The notes under the pieces: generated by a model
What the model was told of the DNA's origin: nothing
The model's database searches: none
The model's input: only the letters and a program-made list of their open reading frames with translations
Assembly: GCF_039994875.1 (NCBI RefSeq)
Contig: NZ_CP121196.1
Location: forward strand, 4,464,001-4,528,000
DNA: 64,000 nucleotides
From: Telmatobacter sp. DSM 110680
GTDB lineage: Bacteria > Acidobacteriota > Terriglobia > Terriglobales > Acidobacteriaceae
Direction of reading: 5' to 3'
In this document: positions 44,276-51,596 of the stretch, piece by piece
Position numbering within the stretch: the first letter of the stretch is position 1
Layout of the letters: each line of letters begins with the position of its first letter
Program-made: the position numbers and the translations under genes

Positions 44276-44992
44276 CTAACGCGCGTCTTTTCGCTCCCAA
44301 GCCGCTATTGCGTTTTGTGACTCAATACGGTCAACAAGCACTAGCCCTCTCACTCGCTTCGATGCCGGCGCGTAAGTTCCCCTCCATTTAGAGTCCAGTT
44401 GAACGTTGCGGGCGACGTTGGTCGAATCCGCCGAGGACAAAGGCAACCTGCAAAACAATTCCGGATTAAGCATTCTCAGACCATGTAGTCGCGTTTTAGG
44501 AATTCCAGATGCATCGCAGCAAACTCGCATCGCGCTGTTCATCCGTTTCCACCACGGCTCACTCCCTGGCGTATTGAAGACTCCACTAGATCCAAGTGCG
44601 ACTCGAGGCCAATCTTTCGCCAATCGTCGAAGGCGCCCTAAGCTTTCGTGCATATGCCAAACCGCACACCCGTGCCAACGTTCGAAGGGCCAGCATTCCA
44701 AGAATTCATCGTTCTCGTCTTCAGCCCCTTCGATGCAATCTGGCACAACGGCGAAGTCGCAACCCGGATGCCGGATCCAACGATCGATCCACGAATAGTA
44801 ACGTCCGAAGTCGGGCTTGATCTTGCGCCGCCAAACAGAAAATGCTCCGTTGTCAAGACAAAATGATTGGCAGACGTAAGCTGCCATTCTGATCTGTTCA
44901 GGTCTTGCGAAACTGATCATGGCGTGTCGGCCTCGCCAGACTTCGACCGCGGTCCCTGGATCACTGAACGGTCCGCCATGATAATGCACCAT
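44276..44992 (-). CDS. Short TGT-fold (DpdA2-like) putative DNA guanine transglycosylase
   Basis: 238 residues. Motifs suggest a TGT-type TIM barrel: FCLDNGAF at 44-51 parallels GDCGAFTY of DpdA, CDFAVVPD (Asp 85) fits a barrel strand, RVALGSSG is near 130-136, and LHGLRMLNPELF then SADSTNVARN (Asp 189) resemble the TGT HGLG...D-S elements. It lacks the C-terminal zinc Cys motif. It resembles, from memory, the short phage DpdA2-type enzymes rather than the bacterial DpdA at 35807-37057. RBS GAGGG precedes the ATG. It is convergent with the DGQHR gene. Alternative: an unrelated TIM-barrel protein. Confidence 0.6.
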   Translation of the reverse strand: MVHYHGGPFSDPGTAVEVWRGRHAMISFARPEQIRMAAYVCQSFCLDNGAFSVWRRKIKPDFGRYYSWIDRWIRHPGCDFAVVPDCIEGAEDENDEFLECWPFERWHGCAVWHMHESLGRLRRLAKDWPRVALGSSGVFNTPGSEPWWKRMNSAMRVCCDASGIPKTRLHGLRMLNPELFCRLPLSSADSTNVARNVQLDSKWRGTYAPASKRVRGLVLVDRIESQNAIAAWERKDAR

Positions 44993-45028
44993 GAATGTCC
45001 CTCGTGGGTTGGTTCACGAATCAGTATG

Positions 45029-45044
45029 CTAGAAGCGCTTCTAG
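45029..45044. promoter_or_regulatory. Perfect 16-bp palindrome upstream of TGT-like gene (candidate operator)
   Basis: CTAGAAGCGCTTCTAG is fully self-complementary. It lies 37 bases upstream of the TGT-like start (minus strand) and about 84 bases upstream of the plus-strand KGG-motif gene. On the minus strand a TATACT box abuts it. A repressor binding here could control both genes. Confidence 0.45.
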
Positions 45045-45127
45045 TATAACTCTTTTCACTACTTATAGCTAAATGCGCGCCATTCAGAACTCTGTCGAGT
45101 TTGCCGGGACGCATTTAAGCTATTGAT

Positions 45128-45304
45128 GTGAATGAGGATGAGATTTCCAAAGTCATGCGGGAGATGGGCCGGAAAGGTGGGCTCAAAGGCGGCAAGAAAG
45201 GTGGCAAGGCACGCATGGCTGCGCTGAAGCCTGAAGAGCGCAAAGAGTTGGCACGCAAAGCCGCCAATAAACGCTGGCAAAAGCCTCGTCGGCCCGCGAA
45301 ATGA
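45128..45304 (+). CDS. Small basic KGG-motif protein
   Basis: 58 residues from a GTG. Sequence features are MGRKGGLKGGKKGGKAR followed by MAALKPEERKELARKAANKRWQ. This pattern (GRKGG repeats, then ALxPEERxExARKAAxxRW) occurs in many small bacterial proteins thought to bind nucleic acids. No strong RBS is seen. It follows the palindrome region and reads away from the TGT-like gene. Confidence 0.55.
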   Translation: MNEDEISKVMREMGRKGGLKGGKKGGKARMAALKPEERKELARKAANKRWQKPRRPAK

Positions 45305-45638
45305 CTCGCGGAGCACCCTCTTCAAGGAAACACTCGACCCTACTTGCCAAGTCGGCCACCCGATTCTCCATCAATTTGGGCTCGTGACGATTGATAACGA
45401 CAGCTGTTCCCTAAGAGCCCCTCGATTTCGGGCACTTGCTAGCGGAGCGTAGGGGCTACATCGCCGGATCGCAGTAGTCCCAGCAACGCGGGTCTCCGAG
45501 GACTTCCTGTGTTACTGGACTGTCAGCTTATTGACCATTCGCTCATACTCGGCGCGCGGGATGCGGATGCTGCGATAGCTCCGCTTGTCAGCCGTCAATT
45601 TGGCGGGATACGAGTATTATGCACATTCTGCAACGCAA
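45305..45638. other. Intergenic stretch with one copy of a 16-bp direct repeat
   Basis: 334 bases. A minus-strand 28-codon frame beginning with TTG near 45600 ends at about 45517 and reads DKRSYRSIRIPRAEYERMV; it may be a gene fragment. The 16-bp repeat at 45573-45588 recurs at 47296-47311, on the other side of the next gene. Confidence 0.4.
45573..45588. repeat. 16-bp direct repeat, copy 1
   Basis: CGATAGCTCCGCTTGT, identical to 47296-47311 in the same orientation. The pair encloses the 484-codon nuclease-like gene. Confidence 0.6.
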
Positions 45639-47090
45639 TTAATTAAGCCAAACCTCGTTAACCAAGTCTGACCACTCCCGCTCTAGGCCATTTCGAGCTC
45701 CCCGTGCAATCGCATTTAGGTAGCCCAGAAGCGTGTCATCGTCGAGAGGCAGGACCAGACCTCGATCATCCCGAAATGTGTCTCTACAACGTCGAATGAA
45801 TAGGTCTCTATTTTCAAAGTGTCTACAACACAGAAAGCCCAACTTGCCGCGATTAACGGAAAACCGTCCTGCTAACTGGTCAAGCTCTGGGTTCCCGACC
45901 TCTCTTCCGTAGTTTTTGCATTCAAGGGGTACATAGGCGCAAGGGAGACGCCGAATATTCGGGATGGTGAAGAAGAGGCCGGTGCGCGCGGCGTTTTCCA
46001 TCACAATATCAATCCGCTTGCGTCCTTCATGTATTTCCCTTTCTTTCTTCGGATGGGTTAACTTCGGAAAGAAAAGAAGCTCCACTATTCCTATCATGAG
46101 TCTGTGGTACGCCGTCGCGTGATCGTCGCCTGTCGGAGTCTGACGCAGAACCGCTGCTAGGGCATCTGCAATGACAGTTTCATCGTCTGAGTCAACATCG
46201 CTGCCGGTATCGGTTGCCTCCATTCGCTTGAGGTCTTCCCGGTAGTCACGGAGCACGTGGGGATTCTGGCGCGAAAACTCAAAAAGAAAGTTCTTTGCAC
46301 CTGGATACCGAGCGGCCAGATCCTTCTTTGTAACGACGCGACGCTCGGTTTTTTTGTGTTCATTCCTAATCAAACGCACAAGATTCGAAGCGGGGTTCGC
46401 AAGCTCGCGTTCTTTCAGAAAGTTCAAAACGTAATGTTGATAGTACCGTTCGGCGTGATATGCCGGAGAGTATCGAACAGCGGACTTTGGCACAAGGAGT
46501 ATTGGCCGATTTCGCCAGACTGGTAATTCCGCATAACCCTCTTGCCATCGCATCGTGTCCGTGTCGAAGACGGGATCAATTGGAACATTTTGCATGGGAA
46601 CGTTGTGAAGTCCACATTGCGCTCTTGTGTACTCAACTAGTTGACCACGTAGAATATTCGTTGTTAAGTCTGAGATTTTGTCGTGACTGATACCGGGAAT
46701 CATCAACTCACATTCTTCCAGCGCAGTAATGAAGCCGTGCCTTACCGCCGAAGAGGTTCTCAAGGCTTCGAAAATCTCTTCCGCTTGTTGCTCCCCAATT
46801 CCGGCTCCCTTAGGCCTATTTGCGGAGTACCCCAACCGCGTCTCGTTTGGCTCGCGCAAATTGAGAAGAAGTTGTCTCGCATTGTCTTCATGTCCCGCCC
46901 GGATGTCATCTATGACCTGCTGGAAGAACGTCCCGACAGTCGTAGCAGCATCTAAGGACCAACGGTCTAGTGCTTGAGCGATTCCGAACGGATCAATGAA
47001 CAGGCTGTTGTCCCGTTGCAGAGAGACATCCACAAAATCGAGTTCAAGCTGGGATTTTCCCAAGCCGAATACCCGCGAAAAGGTTGGCAT
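45639..47090 (-). CDS. Putative PD-(D/E)XK-fold nuclease, unknown defence protein
   Basis: 483 residues from the ATG at 47090, preceded by AAGGAA. The C-terminal third holds a PD-(D/E)XK-like arrangement: RIDIVMEN (Asp near 360), a beta-hairpin linker and VPLECKNYG (E-x-K near 389), then a helix LDQLAGRF. This is typical of restriction-type nucleases. The N-terminal 330 residues are a separate conserved-looking region that starts LELDFVDVSLQRDNSLFIDPFGI. The family name is not known to me. It stands alone and is enclosed by 16-bp direct repeats. Confidence 0.6.
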   Translation of the reverse strand: MPTFSRVFGLGKSQLELDFVDVSLQRDNSLFIDPFGIAQALDRWSLDAATTVGTFFQQVIDDIRAGHEDNARQLLLNLREPNETRLGYSANRPKGAGIGEQQAEEIFEALRTSSAVRHGFITALEECELMIPGISHDKISDLTTNILRGQLVEYTRAQCGLHNVPMQNVPIDPVFDTDTMRWQEGYAELPVWRNRPILLVPKSAVRYSPAYHAERYYQHYVLNFLKERELANPASNLVRLIRNEHKKTERRVVTKKDLAARYPGAKNFLFEFSRQNPHVLRDYREDLKRMEATDTGSDVDSDDETVIADALAAVLRQTPTGDDHATAYHRLMIGIVELLFFPKLTHPKKEREIHEGRKRIDIVMENAARTGLFFTIPNIRRLPCAYVPLECKNYGREVGNPELDQLAGRFSVNRGKLGFLCCRHFENRDLFIRRCRDTFRDDRGLVLPLDDDTLLGYLNAIARGARNGLEREWSDLVNEVWLN

Positions 47091-47452
47091 CAAGATTCCT
47101 TATTGAGCATTCTAGACCGAGGCTGATTCGTTCCAAACGTGCGACCGGCTGGAACTGCCCGCAATTGGTGGCAACTACAACGCTTTCGATTGGGTCAAAA
47201 GGGCGCTTCATAAGCGGATCCGCCAGAAGCACAAATGTGTCTACGCTTCTTCAAGCGAGATTGTGGCGTGTCCTGGCGCGTGGTATGGGACGCTTCGATA
47301 GCTCCGCTTGTGTATGCGCTCTGGGCAGCTTAAGAATGATGACGCCCGTTCCCGTTCAAACAGCCGCGTGACCGTCTGCCGAGACAGAGCCATCATCATC
47401 AACGCTACTTACTTCGACGGAGTATGCCTGGATTGGCCAGGCAAGGTGCCGC
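47091..47452. other. Intergenic stretch with second copy of the 16-bp repeat
   Basis: 362 bases. It contains the upstream region of the nuclease-like gene and the direct repeat at 47296-47311. A minus-strand fragment around the repeat reads KRSYRSVPYH, echoing KRSYRSIRIP at copy 1. There is no complete gene. Confidence 0.4.
47296..47311. repeat. 16-bp direct repeat, copy 2
   Basis: CGATAGCTCCGCTTGT, identical to 45573-45588. Confidence 0.6.
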
Positions 47453-49141
47453 CTACGTGGCCTCAATCACGGGCGTAGTGGCGTTCTTGCGGGCATTGCA
47501 TCCGCGGTGCGCAAGTTGAGCATTTTCCCGGGCCGTCTTCCCTCCCTTGCTGTACGGCGTAATGTGATCGACAGTGCTGTCCTCGAATGAGTGAATTTGG
47601 TTCTTACATAGCAAGCAAATTGGGAACTTGTCGTATAGCGCACGCCGAAACGCAAAATCAAAGAACCTAGGCTCAACTTGGGTGCCATTGATGATCGGAT
47701 CAACCAAATCGCGGAATCGTGTCCACCGAACGTTTGTTTGTAACGTGCTTCCGGTGCGCTTCGATATTGCGTCTTGCAATGCGGAGTCGGAGAGCATTGT
47801 AAATAGGAACAACTCCCGAATCTGCTCCGCCGAATGCTGGACCTTAACTATCGGTCGATTCATAAGTGCCGACGCCTGAATTTCAAAAACCAAAATCGAA
47901 AACTTACTATCCCACGCTCCTTTGTTCGTATGCGGGTCGACATCATAAAGTCGTCCCGCTTTGGGGCCGAAGACCGCATAGATGTTCTGAATTGTCTGCC
48001 GGAATTGTGTTGTATGAGCCTTCAGTTGCTGTGGCTCCTTAGGGGCATACTGAGCCATATATTCGTTTAAGAATTGCTTTAGTTTGCCCGTGTATTGTTG
48101 CAATCTATTCGCGAACGCAAAGAAGCGCAGTATCATTTCGCGTTCTTTGTAACGCTGCTCAGGAGCCACTCCCCCTTTGACCTTGCGCCAATTGTCCTCG
48201 CGTTCAAGCTGCGCAAGAAGTTCGTTGAACGGGCCTCTGTACGCGCAGTTCCGAATTTCTTGCTCGTTCAACGGCATTGATCCACGGTTGAGCCGCTCGA
48301 ATATCTCGTATCGAAGCTCTGTATTCTCCGCCGCGTCAATCACGATTGTGCGGATAGGTTCGTCAAGGATTCTTTCTTGCTGTTGCGTAGAAAGGTCTTT
48401 GAAGAACTTACCGTTCAGACTGCTCATGGCGTGGAGCATACGAAGCGAAAATTCGTTTCCGACGAAACGCATCAAGGTGGTGAGGCGCTGCTGCCCGTCA
48501 ATCACTTCCAAATGCCCTTGGGGTGCTTTTCCGAAATAGATCGGGGGAATCGGAATCTTCAGCAACACGGACTCTATCAATCGGGAGGGTAACTCGGGTT
48601 TAAGGTCCCACACGTACTCTCGCTGAAAGTGAGGTTGAAGGACCAATTGACCTTTCTCCTTCTTTTCTCTGAGGGAAGAGATTGTCCAATCCCGTATTTC
48701 GCTCGTTACTGGGTGGTCATCGGGTTTGCTTGTTGGCTGTTCCTCATCGTTCTCAGGTTCAAGTTGGTCTTCGGATGACATTAACGGACCGAGGGATATT
48801 CCATTATTGACTTCATTCGATATGACGGGTTCAGTCGGGATTGGATCGTTCTTTGGTGGTACTGAAGCGTAGGAACTATCAAGGTTGACTTCGTCGCCGA
48901 TGATGGCGGTCAAAGTGGATGACGACTGGAATCGAACTAGGTCGTCTATTGGCGTCTCATTCAGGGCGGGAACGGTAATGAGGCCTGCCATCGAAAGCAC
49001 AGTTTGAATATCTTGGACAATCTTCGGCCCCTTGCGGGCGGCTCCAAACCATTTCAAAATGGCCCTTACTCTATACCGTCTCGATGGTTCACCGTTGGCT
49101 AGTTGTTCCGCAATTTCTGTGATGCGCTTTGGTGTTTTCAT
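47453..49141 (-). CDS. DUF262-HNH fusion protein (GmrSD-like, probable type IV-type restriction)
   Basis: 562 residues from the ATG at 49141, which has AAGGGG upstream; the frame extends to 49273. Residues 1-75 are a small helical domain (RITEIAEQLANGEP). A linker to about 145 is acidic. The DUF262 (GmrS/ParB-like) domain starts near 148 and has DGQQR at 215-219 and the LQPHFQREYVWDL entry motif. The C terminus is an HNH domain: CLLCKNQIHSF, STVDHITPYSKGG and AHRGCNARK. DUF262-HNH proteins such as GmrSD and BrxU cut DNA with modified bases. Whether this one spares the island's own deazaguanine DNA is an open question. Confidence 0.82.
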   Translation of the reverse strand: MKTPKRITEIAEQLANGEPSRRYRVRAILKWFGAARKGPKIVQDIQTVLSMAGLITVPALNETPIDDLVRFQSSSTLTAIIGDEVNLDSSYASVPPKNDPIPTEPVISNEVNNGISLGPLMSSEDQLEPENDEEQPTSKPDDHPVTSEIRDWTISSLREKKEKGQLVLQPHFQREYVWDLKPELPSRLIESVLLKIPIPPIYFGKAPQGHLEVIDGQQRLTTLMRFVGNEFSLRMLHAMSSLNGKFFKDLSTQQQERILDEPIRTIVIDAAENTELRYEIFERLNRGSMPLNEQEIRNCAYRGPFNELLAQLEREDNWRKVKGGVAPEQRYKEREMILRFFAFANRLQQYTGKLKQFLNEYMAQYAPKEPQQLKAHTTQFRQTIQNIYAVFGPKAGRLYDVDPHTNKGAWDSKFSILVFEIQASALMNRPIVKVQHSAEQIRELFLFTMLSDSALQDAISKRTGSTLQTNVRWTRFRDLVDPIINGTQVEPRFFDFAFRRALYDKFPICLLCKNQIHSFEDSTVDHITPYSKGGKTARENAQLAHRGCNARKNATTPVIEAT

Positions 49142-49273
49142 TTGCCCCTTCAGTTCTTCACGCCAAGACACTCCAACATCCGAGTTTGCTCCCCCAGGAT
49201 TCACGTGCCCATAAACGTGAAGAGAATTTCGGAGACATTCTAATTGAAGGCGGGGTGTACCCGATGTTCGCAC

Positions 49274-49651
49274 ACTGACCCGCAGTGAGAGGTCGTTGGG
49301 TCTTTGACGTAATGACTGCCGGTCGTGGTCACGATCACATCAGGAAGGCGGCATGTCTAGCTCATCGTTTCGGGATGAGTGCCTTGCTCTTCCGCTTGAG
49401 TAACGCGGCTTCCATGTCTTCCCGATGATTTCCAAGACAAAGCGCGGCTTCCGATGGCGGGCGTATATGTCCTCTTTGAGCGGTCAAATTACCGGGCCGC
49501 TTTGAGAACACGCTGAGAAGAATGACCGCTAATCAAAACCCATGCTGGTATCCCACCAGCAGATTTCAGCAACGCGCCCACGGGCCTCGTAGCGCGATAG
49601 CGGGCCGCTGTAGGGAAGAGAAAGTGAAGGTCAGACATAACGTACACAACG
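49274..49651. other. Non-coding or uncertain stretch upstream of the DUF262 gene
   Basis: 378 bases. A 140-codon minus-strand frame (49489-49911) crosses it, but it lies antisense to a better-supported ribbon-helix-helix frame and has no motif. Nothing else is supported. Confidence 0.35.
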
Positions 49652-49759
49652 TTGTTGGGTGTTGACGTGCCCGTGGAGTTGATGATCGGGCTGGACGAAA
49701 TGGCCCGCGTCCAGCGCGTCACACGTTCCGAGTTGGTGCGGAGCAAGCTTGCCAGTTGA
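49652..49759 (+). CDS. Short ribbon-helix-helix (CopG/Arc-like) protein or fragment
   Basis: About 35 residues: VDVPVELMIGLDEMARVQRVTRSELVRSKLAS, the beta-strand plus two-helix pattern of RHH repressors (P-x-E-L...LDE.A...TRSELVR). The start is unclear (TTG 49652 or GTG 49667) and no RBS is seen, so it may be a remnant. Its stop overlaps the next frame's TTG start (TTGA), suggesting coupling. Confidence 0.4.
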   Translation: MLGVDVPVELMIGLDEMARVQRVTRSELVRSKLAS

Positions 49760-49977
49760 CGGGCGTGAAGATTGCTATGCGCAGGGGCAATCATGAACAC
49801 GATGGCAGAGACACCGAGGCAATGACCATCATCAAGGCCAACCCACAGGACTCTATTCGTGAGTTGGTTGAAAGGTTCCATGAAGCGGTCATCAAGAGGG
49901 GCAAAAAACAAGGCCCGTGGGTTGGCGGAATGAAGCCAGAAGCGGAGGCCTCAACCAGCACGGAGGAAGAGAGCTAA
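49756..49977 (+). CDS. Small hydrophilic protein of unknown function
   Basis: Up to 73 residues from a TTG overlapping the preceding stop. An internal ATG at 49777 is another start. The middle is an amphipathic helix (DSIRELVERFHEAVIKRG) and the tail is acidic and Ser/Thr-rich. No family is recognised. Confidence 0.35.
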   Translation: MTGVKIAMRRGNHEHDGRDTEAMTIIKANPQDSIRELVERFHEAVIKRGKKQGPWVGGMKPEAEASTSTEEES

Positions 49978-50178
49978 GTCTATATTTTACAGTCCTCCCT
50001 CCTATATAAGAAAGGGACGGGGAGGCAGACATAAAAAAGACGCTCTCATCCCCACCCGGAAGTCAGAGGACTCTTCGTTCCGTGAGGTGAAGAGATTTGA
50101 GACGCGGGCAAATGGGACAAGGCTTTGGACGGGTTGAGCGCGGTTGCATTGGAGAGACAGAGGACAGCAAATACTTTT

Positions 50179-50356
50179 GGGCAAAAGGCGGAGGAATAAG
50201 GGGTTAATCCGTGGAGTCATTCCTGCCTGTGTGTGTTTTATACATGGCCTGATTGATGAATGTATATGTATATGTATATATTTTTCAATCACTTAGTATA
50301 AACGGATAAACACAGAGAGTGGTGACTCCATGACTCCATGACTCCACGTGACTCCA
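50179..50356 (+). repeat. Duplicated regulatory/iteron-like segment, copy 1
   Basis: Aligns along its length with 50951-51118. Both copies have GGCAAAxGGCxGAGGAAT, GTCATTCCTGCC, a TGTGTGTGTT run, an ATGTATATGTATAT-type repeat, ATTTTCAATxACTTAGT, then short direct repeats. This copy ends with TGACTCCA at 50323, 50331, 50339 and 50349. It resembles an origin or operator region with iterons. Confidence 0.65.
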
Positions 50357-50414
50357 CGGTTTTCAGTTTTCAACACACCGGAAGGGCCTTTTGTATTCGA
50401 GGGAGTTAAACGCA

Positions 50415-50501
50415 ATGAAGTTAAGTATAAGACCCGAGTCACAGAAGCTGCGGCTTGAGGTGCGGACAGATGGGGGCGGTGCAAAGTTGACACAGGGATA
50501 A
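50415..50501 (+). CDS. Possible 28-residue peptide
   Basis: A short frame (MKLSIRPESQKLRLEV...) with GGAG 11 bases before the ATG. Basic; no family. Very short, so it may be chance. Confidence 0.25.
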   Translation: MKLSIRPESQKLRLEVRTDGGGAKLTQG

Positions 50502-50729
50502 GTCCTTTGTTTTAGCCCCCCTCTGAAACGAATGTAACAGACGTAAGTCCTTTGTATTTGATGGTGGTTGCACCGTCGTCCTATAGGGGGAGGATGACGA
50601 CGACGCTGCCGTCTATATGACCACCATGACCGCCGTTGGAGAATTTCATTACATTCATTCTCCTCCGTAACGGTTTTGGATTTGTGCCCTGAATAAAGCC
50701 GGACCTGTTAGACAGAAAGGACGTAAGCA

Positions 50730-50951
50730 ATGGGAGCCAAAGTAACTTTATCCACACCAATTGACCCGGAAATATCAGAGCAGTTGGACCAGTTCTGTGA
50801 AGAGATTAATCGTTCTCGGGCTGAGGTGATGCGCGGGCTGCTTTGTGCGCTGCTTGTTGAGGGCAAGCAGTTCATCTTTGATGGGTGGCGCGAACGGGTG
50901 AACGGCATTAGACACCATGTCCCGGATGGCGTCGGCAAGGTGGTAGGTTAG
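50730..50951 (+). CDS. Ribbon-helix-helix DNA-binding protein
   Basis: 73 residues. VTLSTPIDPEISEQLDQFCEEINRSRAEVMRGLLCALL is a full RHH (CopG/MetJ-type) domain, with a 30-residue tail. AAAGGA lies eight bases before the ATG. It sits exactly between the two copies of the iteron-like segment, which are its likely targets or part of a maintenance or transfer control region. Confidence 0.7.
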   Translation: MGAKVTLSTPIDPEISEQLDQFCEEINRSRAEVMRGLLCALLVEGKQFIFDGWRERVNGIRHHVPDGVGKVVG

Positions 50952-51118
50952 GGCAAAGGCAGAGGAATAGGGAGTCGGAAAGAGCAGTCATTCCTGCCCT
51001 GTGTGTGTTCTATATGGGCTGATGTATGAATGTGTATGTGTATGTGTAATATTTTCAATAACTTAGTGTATACGGGCTAACACACACACACGACTATTTT
51101 GACTCACTTGACTCACTT
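50951..51118 (+). repeat. Duplicated regulatory/iteron-like segment, copy 2
   Basis: Second copy of 50179-50356. It ends with TGACTCAC at 51100 and 51109 in place of the TGACTCCA series. The rest of the region up to 51398 has no gene that I can support. Confidence 0.65.
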
Positions 51119-51398
51119 AAACCAAAGAGAGTGTGGTCCTTTGGTTGATTGACGCTGTGCCAACGTGGTGTGGAACTCTAACAGAATCAAAAGGGTACGG
51201 GGGTCAAAATGTCTAAGGGCAAGCCCCTGAAGCCCTCCGCAGATCAGAACCTTACATAGATTGTTTATTCTGTGAAAATGTAAACTGTTACATTTTACTG
51301 AGTAAATTCGATAGTTTGTATCGTGTCCCTCGCAAGCGAAAGAACACACATAACTTACATGCGTTGCGCATCAGAACGCCAAGGAACGGGGCACGACA

Positions 51399-51596
51399 GT
51401 GGAAACTAGACTCCTATATGACCGGAAAGAGGCTGCCCGGCAGCTCTCCATTTCCGTCCGGTCGTTGGTTTACCTCATCGCGGGCAAGCAGCATGAGATG
51501 CGGCGCTATTTCTTTCTTCGCGAGGTAGGCACGTCCCAAGTCCCCGTTACTAGCGCGTCCAATCGGTCTTGCCGCCCCTTCACCCAACGCGCATAG
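51399..51596 (+). CDS. Excisionase-like helix-turn-helix protein, apparently truncated
   Basis: 65 codons from a GTG with AAGGAA upstream. RLLYDRKEAARQLSISVRSLVYLIAGKQ is a good excisionase/HTH_17 start, but the expected wing and C terminus (R...V..ELxxF) are missing. The frame instead runs on antisense through the 3' end of the integrase gene. It is probably the remains of the island's xis, or a short form. Confidence 0.5.
   Translation: METRLLYDRKEAARQLSISVRSLVYLIAGKQHEMRRYFFLREVGTSQVPVTSASNRSCRPFTQRA

Noticed and set aside
49489-49911. 140-codon minus-strand frame
   Set aside because: No RBS or motif, and it is antisense to an RHH-type frame with recognisable pattern.
50315-50360. CRISPR-like tandem repeats
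   Set aside because: Repeats are only 8 bp with almost no spacers, and no cas genes are in the window.
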